Shown here piece by piece: positions 1-7,366 of a DNA stretch of 14,741 nt (the stretch's first letter is position 1; every line of letters starts with the position of its first letter). The position numbers and the translations under genes are program-made. The notes below the pieces were generated by a model. The model was not told the DNA's origin. It did not search any database and saw only the letters and a list, made by a program, of their open reading frames with translations. This DNA is from UBA6165 sp044233745 (GTDB taxonomy: Bacteria; Bacteroidota; Bacteroidia; Flavobacteriales_D; Crocinitomicaceae): the NCBI GenBank assembly GCA_044233745.1, contig JBIIJN010000069.1:1-14741 (forward strand). The letters run 5' to 3'.

Positions 1-101
1 GCAATGGGGTCCACCTCTTCCCATACCGAACAGAGAAGTTAAGCCCATTAGCGCTGATGATACTGCCCCCTGCGGGGGTGGGAAAGTAAGTCGATGCCTG
101 T
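1..101 (+). rRNA. rrf: 5S ribosomal RNA, 3' part (5' end outside window)
   Basis: The stretch carries the conserved 5S core: GGGGTCCACCTCTTCCCAT, then CCGAACAGAGAAGTTAAGCCC, then a GATGATACTGCC segment and GGTGGGAAAGTAAGTCGATGCC near the 3' end. The bacterial 5S usually starts about 12-15 bases before the first base here, so only the beginning is missing. The 3' end is placed just before the T-run at 101-106 and is approximate. It is followed at once by a strong terminator, which fits the usual last position of 5S in a 16S-23S-5S operon lying to the left of the window. Confidence 0.95.
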
Positions 102-106
102 TTTTT

Positions 107-144
107 AAAGTGCGATTATCTTCGGATAGTCGCACTTTTTTTTT
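107..144 (+). terminator. Rho-independent terminator of the rRNA operon
   Basis: The sequence shows a 14-base-pair stem (107-120 with 125-138, one G-T wobble) closed by the very stable C(TTCG)G tetraloop, followed by a run of nine T at 136-144 that overlaps the foot of the stem. It starts within about 6 bases of the 5S rRNA end. Stem, loop and T-run together make intrinsic termination of the plus-strand rrn transcript very likely. Confidence 0.92.
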
Positions 145-189
145 GCTCAAATGTGTTCTATTGCGCAGCACACTATACTTGTGCATTTT

Positions 190-345
190 GAGGTTTTTCC
201 AATAGCCCCGACAGCAGCGTAAAACCTGGAAAAGGTAAATGGATTTTTGTAGCTCATAAAAGAGCGACCCCAGAAGCTCCTTTTATGACGTAACAAAAAC
301 CATTTGGCATTGAGGATTTGTAGTGAATGGCGGGAATAGCTCCTA
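190..345 (+). ncRNA. Rod-like structured intergenic element, resembles flavobacterial repeat/flavo-1-type RNA
   Basis: This gene-free stretch folds on paper into nested stems: AGC 204-206 with GCT 339-341; CCCG 207-210 with CGGG 331-334, with a four-base bulge (335-338) between these two helices; a TAAAaCCT/AGGaTTTG stem (about 220-227 with 312-320); AAATGG(a)TTTTTGT 237-250 with ACAAAAACCATTT 293-305; and an apical hairpin CATAAAAG 255-262 with CTTTTATG 280-287, extended by AGC 263-265 with GCT 276-278. The ends, AGCCCCGACAGCAGCG and GGCGGGAATAGCTCCT, match from memory an abundant structured intergenic element of Flavobacteria (the flavo-1 type of motif). That identity is not verified here. 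The strand is assigned by that resemblance; the inverted repeat could act on either strand, for example as a barrier or terminator between the convergent rRNA and polysaccharide operons. Confidence 0.45.
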
Positions 346-370
346 GATTATTGAAGTCGATATCAGCGCC

Positions 371-1105
371 TTATTTTCCTTTGTAATTGAGCAGATCTAG
401 GTCTAGCATTTTGTGGAAGTATGGTCTGCTGATGTGGCTTTCCATTAGTGATAAGTGCTCAATACGATGACAATCTGTGCCAACGATATCGACCAATTGT
501 TCGTCGATTAATTGCTCAGCGATTTTTTGTGCTTTTGGTCCGTAGTGACCGGTCAAAGAATTGATGTTCATTTGTATCAAAACACCTTTTTCTTTGAATT
601 CTTTTGCCTCTCGTGTTGAATTATAGAAGTTGTATCTTTCGTAATGAGCCAAAACGGGTTTGTAATTTTTCCCTTGTAGCTTAAAAATGAGCTCGCTGCT
701 GTGCATTGGAGCCTGATGAAATGAAAATTCAAATAGCACGTGATTTCCCATGAACGTGAGCAGGGGTTCGGAATCAATTAAATTAAGAAAGAATTCATCT
801 GAGTAATACTCTGCCGCGGCACTTATTTCCATTGGAATTTGAAGCCGATTGATTTCATCTTGAACGATTCCAAGGGCTTCATTGATGGAAGATGCAGTAT
901 TGGGATAAGCGTCTGCCATGATGTGTGGTGTTGTGATGAGTCGTTTGTATCCAAAGTCTACAAACTTATTAATCATGGCAATAGAATGATCTAAAGTTTG
1001 AGCACCATCATCAATCCCTGGCAATAAATGACTGTGTATATCTAAGCCCAATCGAGACAATTCGGCTGGCTGCTTGGTTTTATTGAAAAAATCGAATAGT
1101 CCCAT
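371..1105 (-). CDS. CpsB/YwqE-like PHP-domain tyrosine-protein phosphatase
   Basis: This 244-residue protein belongs to the PHP family of metal-dependent phosphatases typified by CpsB/Wzb of streptococci and YwqE of Bacillus, which dephosphorylate the tyrosine kinases controlling capsule and exopolysaccharide assembly. The metal-binding signature is visible in order: HSH at residues 24-26, the DDGA segment at 32-35, TTPH ending at His61, EY at 99-100, AHYER starting at 153, and GTDCH at 209-213 (Asp211, His213). It is cytosolic, with no signal peptide. It is the last gene of the nucleotide-sugar operon, 2 bases after rmlB. No BY-kinase or Wzc-like gene is in the window, so its substrate must be encoded elsewhere. 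Family assignment is solid; the exact target is inferred. Confidence 0.88.
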   Translation of the reverse strand: MGLFDFFNKTKQPAELSRLGLDIHSHLLPGIDDGAQTLDHSIAMINKFVDFGYKRLITTPHIMADAYPNTASSINEALGIVQDEINRLQIPMEISAAAEYYSDEFFLNLIDSEPLLTFMGNHVLFEFSFHQAPMHSSELIFKLQGKNYKPVLAHYERYNFYNSTREAKEFKEKGVLIQMNINSLTGHYGPKAQKIAEQLIDEQLVDIVGTDCHRIEHLSLMESHISRPYFHKMLDLDLLNYKGK

Positions 1106-1107
1106 GA

Positions 1108-2169
1108 CTATCTGTTTTCATATTGATTTTGGTAATACGCTTGATAATCGCCAGAAACGATATGATTCACCCATTCTTGATTATTCAAGTACCAATCAAC
1201 CGTTTTTTCAAGACCTTCTTCAAAAGTGATGGAGGGTTTCCAGCCTAAATCTTTTTCCAACTTTGAAGCATCAATGGCATAGCGCATGTCGTGACCAGCG
1301 CGGTCTGAAACAAAGCGGATTAACTTTTCTGAATCTCCAACATTGCGTCCTAACTTTTGGTCCATTATTCGGCACAAGAAACGCACCAAATCAATGTTTT
1401 TCCATTCGTTTAAGCCACCAACATTATAAGTTTCACCTGCTTTTCCTTTATGGAAAATGGTGTCGATAGCCAAAGCATGGTCCTCAACCCATAACCAATC
1501 ACGCACATTTTCTCCTTTGCCATAAACTGGAAGCGGTTTTTCATGAATAATATTGTGAATCATCAAGGGAATGAGCTTTTCTGGGAAGTGATGCGAACCA
1601 TAATTGTTCGAACAATTGGACATCACAGTGTTTAATCCATAGGTGTGGTGATAGGCACTTACAAAATGGTCAGATGCTGCTTTCGAAGCTGAATAAGGAC
1701 TTCTTGGATCGTAAGCTGTGGTTTCTGTAAACAAACCTTCTTGACCTAAAGAGCCATAAACTTCATCGGTTGAAACATGATAAAAACGATTTTCCGAATG
1801 ATGTATCCATGAAGTTTTTGCTTGATTCAATAGATTCACTGTGCCTACAACATTCGTAAGAACAAACTCATTCGGTCCGCTGATTGAACGGTCAACATGA
1901 GATTCGGCGGCGAGATGAATTACATCAGTGATTTGGTGTTCTTCGAAGACCTTACGAATATCTTGCTCATCGCGGATATCACCTCTAAAAAAGGTGTAGT
2001 TTTCACTGTTTTCGACGTCTTTTAAATTCTCTAAGTTACCTGCATACGTGAGCTTATCGAAGTTCACAATCTTGTAATTCGGATATTTGTTAACAAATAA
2101 TCGAACAACATGGGAACCAATAAAACCCGCGCCACCAGTGATGAGAATATTTTTAGACATTGATTTCAT
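1108..2169 (-). CDS. rmlB: dTDP-glucose 4,6-dehydratase
   Basis: RmlB is a short-chain dehydrogenase that converts dTDP-glucose to dTDP-4-keto-6-deoxyglucose, the branch point to dTDP-rhamnose and other deoxysugars. Visible features are the NAD-binding GGAGFIG (residues 12-18), the FDKLTYAGN segment that follows it, the dehydratase signature STDEVYG at 133-139 with the catalytic Asp135-Glu136 pair, and the YSASK catalytic motif at 159-163. Its 353 residues are normal for the family. The start at 2169 has a GGAG eight bases upstream; an alternative ATG three codons in (2160) is also plausible. It starts one base after the preceding dehydrogenase gene stops. RmlA, RmlC and RmlD are absent from the window, so the substrate source and the final product depend on genes elsewhere. 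Confidence 0.95.
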   Translation of the reverse strand: MKSMSKNILITGGAGFIGSHVVRLFVNKYPNYKIVNFDKLTYAGNLENLKDVENSENYTFFRGDIRDEQDIRKVFEEHQITDVIHLAAESHVDRSISGPNEFVLTNVVGTVNLLNQAKTSWIHHSENRFYHVSTDEVYGSLGQEGLFTETTAYDPRSPYSASKAASDHFVSAYHHTYGLNTVMSNCSNNYGSHHFPEKLIPLMIHNIIHEKPLPVYGKGENVRDWLWVEDHALAIDTIFHKGKAGETYNVGGLNEWKNIDLVRFLCRIMDQKLGRNVGDSEKLIRFVSDRAGHDMRYAIDASKLEKDLGWKPSITFEEGLEKTVDWYLNNQEWVNHIVSGDYQAYYQNQYENR

Positions 2170-2170
2170 T

Positions 2171-3475
2171 TTATAAACTCCAGTATACTAAATCTTTAAT
2201 CTGATTTCTATAAATGCTTTTTACATCAACAAAAATGCCGTGACCGTCTCTCATAAGTGACTTAAAATAGTCTTCAGTCAAGTTTTTGTAAACTTCATGA
2301 TTCACCGCTACAATAATGGCGTCATAATTTCCCTCAGGAGCTTCATGTAAACTTACACCATACTCGTGATTCATTTCCTCGGTATCAGCATGTGGGTCAA
2401 CAACATGTACTTTACAAGCGAATGATTCCAGTTCTTGAATCACATCTATTACTTTAGAATTTCGGATATCACTTACGTCTTCTTTGAAAGTAGCACCCAT
2501 CACCAAAACTCTAGCTTCCATTATATTTCTGCCAATTCCGATGATTTTTTTCACTGTTTGTTTTCCGATATACGGCCCCATGGAATCGTTTACATAGCGT
2601 CCAGAATTGATAATCTTGGCGTGATATCCAGCTTGCTTGGCTTTGTGCGTTAGATAATAAGGGTCAACGCCGATGCAATGTCCACCCACCAAACCTGGCA
2701 TGAAATTTAAAAAATTCCATTTTGTCCCAGCTGCCTCAAGCACATCTAAAGTGTTGATTCCTAAGCGATTGAAAATAATTGACAACTCGTTGATTAATGC
2801 AATATTTACGTCGCGTTGAGTATTTTCAATGATTTTAGCGGCTTCTGCAACTTTTATGCTTGGTGCTCGGTGAACGCCTGCTGCTACTACCAATTCATAT
2901 GTTTTTGCTATCTCTTCAGCCGACGTTGGACAGCATCCAGAAGCTACTTTTACAACATTTTGCAAGGTGTGTACTTTATCTCCTGGATTGATGCGCTCTG
3001 GGGAATATCCCACCATGAAGTCTTCCATAAACTTCAATCCAGAAACCTGCTCCAATACTGGAATACAATCTTCTTCTGTACATCCTGGATACACTGTAGA
3101 TTCATAGACCACATAATCACCTTTTTTCAAAACCTTGCCAACTGTTGTACTCGCGGCAATCAATGGTTTTAAATCTGGAAGATTCGCATCATCTATCGGC
3201 GTTGGAACGGCTACAATGAAAAAGTTCACATCTTTCATTTCATCTAAAGTCGCTGTGAAATAAATGTCCGTGCCTTCAAAAGCTTCTTTTTCAAGTTCAT
3301 TACTCGGGTCGATGTGATTACGCATCATATCCACTCTCTTCTGGTTGATGTCGAATCCGACAACTTTGATTTTTCTTGCAAATTCAAGTGCAATAGGTAA
3401 ACCAACATAGCCTAATCCGATAACGGCTAATTTGGCCTCTTTAGCCAACAAACGATCATAAATTAACTTGTTCAT
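2171..3475 (-). CDS. UDP-N-acetylhexosamine 6-dehydrogenase (TviB/WbpO type)
   Basis: This 434-residue enzyme belongs to the UDP-glucose/GDP-mannose dehydrogenase family, which oxidises the C6 hydroxyl of a nucleotide sugar to a carboxylate with two NAD+. The Rossmann motif IGLGYVGLP lies at residues 19-27, the catalytic Cys267 sits in GLVGGHCIGVDPYYLTHKA, and ATFKEDVSDIRNS marks the C-terminal domain. The GGHCIGVDPYYLTHKA version is typical of TviB (UDP-GlcNAc) and WbpO (UDP-GalNAc) enzymes rather than of glucose dehydrogenases. The gene overlaps the end of the wbpB-like gene by 20 bases. With WbpB, WbpE and WbpD homologues in the same operon, UDP-GlcNAc is the most likely substrate, giving UDP-GlcNAcA; substrate choice is inferred from context. 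Confidence 0.9.
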   Translation of the reverse strand: MNKLIYDRLLAKEAKLAVIGLGYVGLPIALEFARKIKVVGFDINQKRVDMMRNHIDPSNELEKEAFEGTDIYFTATLDEMKDVNFFIVAVPTPIDDANLPDLKPLIAASTTVGKVLKKGDYVVYESTVYPGCTEEDCIPVLEQVSGLKFMEDFMVGYSPERINPGDKVHTLQNVVKVASGCCPTSAEEIAKTYELVVAAGVHRAPSIKVAEAAKIIENTQRDVNIALINELSIIFNRLGINTLDVLEAAGTKWNFLNFMPGLVGGHCIGVDPYYLTHKAKQAGYHAKIINSGRYVNDSMGPYIGKQTVKKIIGIGRNIMEARVLVMGATFKEDVSDIRNSKVIDVIQELESFACKVHVVDPHADTEEMNHEYGVSLHEAPEGNYDAIIVAVNHEVYKNLTEDYFKSLMRDGHGIFVDVKSIYRNQIKDLVYWSL

Positions 3476-4490
3476 CTCTTACTGTATATATTCTTTCTAT
3501 TATCTCAACTACTTTTAATCCTTCTAATGCATTGGTAGTCATGGTTGTTCTACCTTTCAATGTGTCTACGACATTTTCAATAACGTAATGGTGGTTGGCA
3601 GCTGAACCTTTATATGGTCCGTAGTCATTGGGTGGGTTCGATGCTGCCAAAGTTGGCATTTCATATCCTTCAATGTTGCAAACCTCTACTTCATTCATAT
3701 ATTGACCGCCGATTTTAACACTTCCCTTCGAGCCAACAATGGTTATTGAACTTTCTAAATTTTGATTGGCCACAGCAGTAGAGTAGTTGATGCAACCCAT
3801 ACCACCATTAATAAAATCAAAACTTACAAATCCAGAGTCTTCGAAGTCCGTGAGATGTGCGTGCGTAAAATCTTTGAACTTACCTTGTATGTTTTTAATA
3901 TCACCGAAAAGCCAGTACATGATGTCTATAAAATGGGAGAACTGCGTAAAAAGTGTCCCGCCGTCCAACTCTTGTCGACCTTTCCACCCATCTGCCTTGT
4001 AATAACGTTCATCTCGATTCCAGTAGCAATTCAACTGAACCATAAAAATATCGCCCAGTATGCCTTTAGACACAACATCCTTTATCCAAACTGATGGTGG
4101 CGAGTAGCGGTTTTGCATGACACAAAACACTTGCTTAGACATCTGTAATGCTTTGAAAATCACGTTTTCACATTCCACCTTAGACAAACCCATTGGTTTT
4201 TCGCAGACCACATGATAGCCTTTTTCTAGTGCTTTAATGCTTTGTTCGGCATGCAAACCATTTGGTGTACAAACATTTACGACGTCAACATGAAGATTGG
4301 CATCCAAAAAATCATCGATACTCGAGAAAAAAGCAGCATCTAAATGATCGATACCCAGTTTTTCCCTGGCTTGCGTATCAACCAAAGCAATCAATTCTGC
4401 TTCAGGGTTTCGCACCACCATTTCTGCATGGCGTTTACCAATGTGGCCGCAACCGATCACAGCAAATTTTATTTTCTCTTTATTCTTCAT
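3456..4490 (-). CDS. WbpB-like UDP-N-acetylglucosaminuronate 3-oxidase (Gfo/Idh/MocA family)
   Basis: The 344-residue protein has the Gfo/Idh/MocA layout: an N-terminal Rossmann domain with VIGCGHIGKRH (11-21), CTPNGLH (74-80), the hallmark EKP at 97-99 with catalytic Lys98, and GGTLFTQFSHFID (177-189) in the C-terminal sheet domain, where His186 is the expected catalytic histidine. WbpB oxidises C3 of UDP-GlcNAcA to the 3-keto sugar, which the aminotransferase WbpE then converts to the 3-amino sugar. The gene lies next to a hexosamine dehydrogenase and a WbpD-like acetyltransferase, and overlaps the latter's 3' end by 11 bases. That context makes the WbpB role much more likely than another Gfo/Idh/MocA activity. 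Confidence 0.85.
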   Translation of the reverse strand: MKNKEKIKFAVIGCGHIGKRHAEMVVRNPEAELIALVDTQAREKLGIDHLDAAFFSSIDDFLDANLHVDVVNVCTPNGLHAEQSIKALEKGYHVVCEKPMGLSKVECENVIFKALQMSKQVFCVMQNRYSPPSVWIKDVVSKGILGDIFMVQLNCYWNRDERYYKADGWKGRQELDGGTLFTQFSHFIDIMYWLFGDIKNIQGKFKDFTHAHLTDFEDSGFVSFDFINGGMGCINYSTAVANQNLESSITIVGSKGSVKIGGQYMNEVEVCNIEGYEMPTLAASNPPNDYGPYKGSAANHHYVIENVVDTLKGRTTMTTNALEGLKVVEIIERIYTVRDEQVNL

Positions 4491-5058
4491 CCAAGCAAAT
4501 GACTTGATTGTTATTTAATGTATATCGTTGACCCGATTCAGGACAAGTAGCTTCGTTTTGTTCATTGAAATTCAAACGATGTCCATAAATGCTCACCCAT
4601 CCCAATTGTCTCGCGGGATTTCCAACCAACAATGCGAAATCAGGAACATCTTTCGTTACTACTGCGCCAGCACCAATCATCGCATATTTTCCAATGTCGT
4701 TTCCACATACAATGGTGGCATTTGCACCAATAGAAGCGCCTTTTTTCACCAATGTTTTCTTGTATTCATCTTTGCGAATAATGGCACTTCTCGGATTAAT
4801 AACGTTAGTGAAAACCATTGAAGGACCAAGAAACACATCGTTTTCACAAATTACGCCTGTGTAAATAGAAACATTGTTTTGCACTTTTACGTTATTTCCC
4901 AATTCCACATCTGGCGAAACAACAACATTCTGACCAATATTGCATTTTTCACCAATAGTACAATTGGACATAATGTGGCTGAAATGCCAAATTTTGGTAC
5001 CTTGACCAATTTGACAACCGATGTCTATAACCGCAGTTTCGTGAGCAAAATATTCCAT
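4480..5058 (-). CDS. WbpD-like UDP-3-amino-GlcNAcA N-acetyltransferase
   Basis: This 192-residue protein is built almost entirely of hexapeptide repeats (for example IGQGTKI, IGEKCNI, VELGNNVKV and IGANATI), the signature of left-handed beta-helix acetyl/acyltransferases that work as trimers. WbpD acetylates the 3-amino group of UDP-2-acetamido-3-amino-2,3-dideoxyglucuronate with acetyl-CoA, giving the 2,3-diacetamido sugar. The length and the VGNPARQLGW motif near residues 150-159 fit that subfamily. The C-terminal tail carries two cysteines. It starts with a TAATG junction that shares one base with the stop of the upstream decarboxylase gene. Substrate assignment rests on family resemblance plus the WbpB and WbpE partners in the operon. 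Confidence 0.87.
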   Translation of the reverse strand: MEYFAHETAVIDIGCQIGQGTKIWHFSHIMSNCTIGEKCNIGQNVVVSPDVELGNNVKVQNNVSIYTGVICENDVFLGPSMVFTNVINPRSAIIRKDEYKKTLVKKGASIGANATIVCGNDIGKYAMIGAGAVVTKDVPDFALLVGNPARQLGWVSIYGHRLNFNEQNEATCPESGQRYTLNNNQVICLDEE

Positions 5059-6053
5059 TATCGAATGATGTAATTATCAAAGTTTTTATGATCGGCTTCA
5101 TAGAGCTCCTCATGTGTTAGGCTTTTGAAGTATTCATAGGTTATTTTTAAACCTTCAGATCTACTCACTTTGGGCTCCCATCCCAATAGTTCTTTCGCTT
5201 TTGTGATGTCTGGTTGGCGCTGTTTCGGGTCGTTCACTGGAAGTTCATGGCAAACAATTTTTTGGTTTGTTCCTGTGAGAGCAATGATTTCTTTCGCAAA
5301 ATCCATTATGGTAATTTCATCAGGGTTACCAATATTTACTGGATATGCATAGTCGCTGTGCAACAATCTATAAATGCCTTCAACCAAATCGTCAACATAA
5401 CAAAATGAACGTGTTTGTGAGCCATCACCAAAAACGGTAATGTCTTCTCCTCGCAAGGCCTGTCCTATAAAGGCAGGAAGCACACGACCATCATTCAAGC
5501 GCATTTTGGGGCCGTATGTATTGAAGATTCGCACAATTCGCGTTTCAACGCCATGAAAAGTGTGGTAGGCCATGGTCATCGCTTCTTGAAAACGCTTGGC
5601 CTCGTCGTAAACGCCACGAGGGCCAACTGGATTCACATTACCCCAATACTCTTCTGTTTGAGGATGAACAGTTGGATCGCCATATACTTCAGATGTTGAA
5701 GCGATGAGTACACGTGCGTTTTTTGCTTTTGCCAAGCCCAGACAATTGTGAATGCCCAATGAGCCAACTTTCAAGGTTTGGATTGGAATTTTTAAATAAT
5801 CTATCGGGCTCGCAGGTGAAGCAAAGTGTAAAATATAATCTAGATTGCCAGGTACATGAATGAATTTGGAAACGTCATGATTATAAAACTCGAAATTTTC
5901 TAGTTTGAATAAATGCTCAATGTTTTTAAGCCGACCTGTAATCAAATTGTCCATTGCGATTACATGGTAGTCTTCTTTTATAAAGCGTTCGCACAAATGT
6001 GAGCCCAAGAATCCAGCTGCACCAGTGATTAATATTCGTTTACGTTCCGCCAT
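5058..6053 (-). CDS. uxs: UDP-glucuronate decarboxylase (UDP-xylose synthase)
   Basis: This 331-residue SDR enzyme converts UDP-glucuronate to UDP-xylose with tightly bound NAD+. The glycine-rich GAAGFLG is at residues 11-17, HFASPASPIDY at 76-86, STSEVYGDP at 119-127, and the catalytic pair is Tyr149/Lys153 in YDEAKR. GPRGVYDEAKR and RIFNTYGPKM are highly characteristic of UXS rather than of other SDR epimerases or dehydratases. The length is that of the short soluble bacterial and eukaryotic catalytic domain; no ArnA-type formyltransferase domain is fused. The gene begins in a TAATG junction with the upstream UDP-glucose dehydrogenase gene, whose product supplies its substrate, so translation of the two is probably coupled. 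Confidence 0.94.
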   Translation of the reverse strand: MAERKRILITGAAGFLGSHLCERFIKEDYHVIAMDNLITGRLKNIEHLFKLENFEFYNHDVSKFIHVPGNLDYILHFASPASPIDYLKIPIQTLKVGSLGIHNCLGLAKAKNARVLIASTSEVYGDPTVHPQTEEYWGNVNPVGPRGVYDEAKRFQEAMTMAYHTFHGVETRIVRIFNTYGPKMRLNDGRVLPAFIGQALRGEDITVFGDGSQTRSFCYVDDLVEGIYRLLHSDYAYPVNIGNPDEITIMDFAKEIIALTGTNQKIVCHELPVNDPKQRQPDITKAKELLGWEPKVSRSEGLKITYEYFKSLTHEELYEADHKNFDNYIIR

Positions 6054-7366
6054 TATTTCACCAATTTACGTCCGATTGACTTATAATAAAATCCAAAGTC
6101 AATCATTTTTTCCAATTCAAATAAATTTCTACCGTCGAAAATTACAGAATTCTTCATTAGTGAGCGCATTTTATCAAAATCTGGATTTCTGAAAATCCCC
6201 CATTCCGTACAAATTAACAGAGCGTCGGCATTTTCTAGCACTGCATATTCATTTTCGGCATACTGAATTTTGTCGCCTAACACGTGCTTTACGTTTTCCA
6301 TGGCTTCTGGGTCAAAGGCAATTACCTCCGCTCCTGAATTTAATAGTTTGTCAATCATGTAAAGCGCTGGTGCCTCACGAATATCATCGGTATCTGGTTT
6401 AAAAGCCAAGCCCCAAAGTGCAATTTTTTTTCCTTTTAAATCGCTGTTGAAATATTTCTGAATATGCGGAAAAAGTACAGTTTTTTGATTTTCGTTGATG
6501 TCCATTACAGCATTTAAGATTTCAAAATCAAAACCGTGGTCTTTACCTGATTTCACAAGTGCTTGTACATCTTTTGGGAAACAAGAACCTCCGTATCCGA
6601 TTCCTGGAAATAAAAAGCGTTTGCCAATTCGAGTGTCTGAGCCTATACCAATGCGCACCATATCAACATCAGCACCAACCAATTCACAGAAGTTTGCCAC
6701 TTCGTTCATGAATGTGATTTTTGTTGCCAAGAAAGAATTGGCTGCATATTTTGTGAGTTCAGCAGATTTTTCATCCATCACAATCAGTGGATTACCTTGA
6801 CGCACAAAAGGTCTGTATAAGTCTTCCAAGATTTTTTTTGCTTTTGCTGAACTTGTACCGATAACCACACGGTCGGGTTTCATAAAATCATCTACAGCAA
6901 AACCTTCTCTCAAAAATTCTGGATTCGAAACAACATCGAATTGTGTGTGCGCATTTTTAGCAATGGCTTGTCGCACCAATTCTGCAGTGCCTACAGGAAC
7001 TGTACTTTTATCAACAATCACTTTGTATTCTTGGATGATTTTACCCAAATCATCGGCAACTCCTAGAATGTAGCGCAAGTCGGCAGACCCATCTTCGCCT
7101 GGAGGTGTTGGTAGTGCTAGAAATATAATTTCCGCGTTTTGAATACCGTCTTTGAGATTGGTCGTAAATGTAAGTCTTCCAGCTTTAATATTCCTTTCGA
7201 ATAAAACATCCAGATGCGGTTCATAAATCGGTATAACACCCGCCCGCATTTTTTCTACTTTTTTCTCGTCGATATCAATGCACACAACGTTATTACCCAT
7301 TTCAGCGAAACAGGTTCCCGTCACCAATCCTACATATCCTGATCCAACTACCGCTATTTTTTTCAT
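6053..7366 (-). CDS. ugd: UDP-glucose 6-dehydrogenase
   Basis: Ugd oxidises UDP-glucose to UDP-glucuronate with two NAD+. The 437-residue product shows GSGYVGLVTG (8-17), LPTPPGEDGSADL (85-97), KSTVPVGTA (120-128), SNPEFLREG (147-155) and the catalytic GYGGSCFPKD with Cys262, all diagnostic of the UDP-glucose branch. The start at 7366 is preferred over an in-frame ATG at 7396. It begins with MKKIAVVGSGYVG as family members do, and its ATG overlaps the upstream TGA as ATGA; the longer start would add ten residues read inside the upstream gene. It feeds UDP-GlcA directly to the downstream UDP-xylose synthase. Confidence 0.95.
   Translation of the reverse strand: MKKIAVVGSGYVGLVTGTCFAEMGNNVVCIDIDEKKVEKMRAGVIPIYEPHLDVLFERNIKAGRLTFTTNLKDGIQNAEIIFLALPTPPGEDGSADLRYILGVADDLGKIIQEYKVIVDKSTVPVGTAELVRQAIAKNAHTQFDVVSNPEFLREGFAVDDFMKPDRVVIGTSSAKAKKILEDLYRPFVRQGNPLIVMDEKSAELTKYAANSFLATKITFMNEVANFCELVGADVDMVRIGIGSDTRIGKRFLFPGIGYGGSCFPKDVQALVKSGKDHGFDFEILNAVMDINENQKTVLFPHIQKYFNSDLKGKKIALWGLAFKPDTDDIREAPALYMIDKLLNSGAEVIAFDPEAMENVKHVLGDKIQYAENEYAVLENADALLICTEWGIFRNPDFDKMRSLMKNSVIFDGRNLFELEKMIDFGFYYKSIGRKLVK

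Noticed and set aside
145..370. A possible tRNA or insertion-sequence end in the gap after the 5S rRNA
   Set aside because: No cloverleaf, no TTC-containing T-loop and no transposase frame; the palindromic structure fits a structured intergenic element better.
2816..3172. 118-codon plus-strand open frame
   Set aside because: It lies wholly inside the antisense of the hexosamine dehydrogenase gene, has Cys/Tyr/Phe-rich composition typical of antisense reading, and resembles no protein.
3762..4094. 110-codon plus-strand open frame
   Set aside because: Antisense shadow of the wbpB-like gene, whose motifs and operon junctions are clear; no recognisable domain or promoter.
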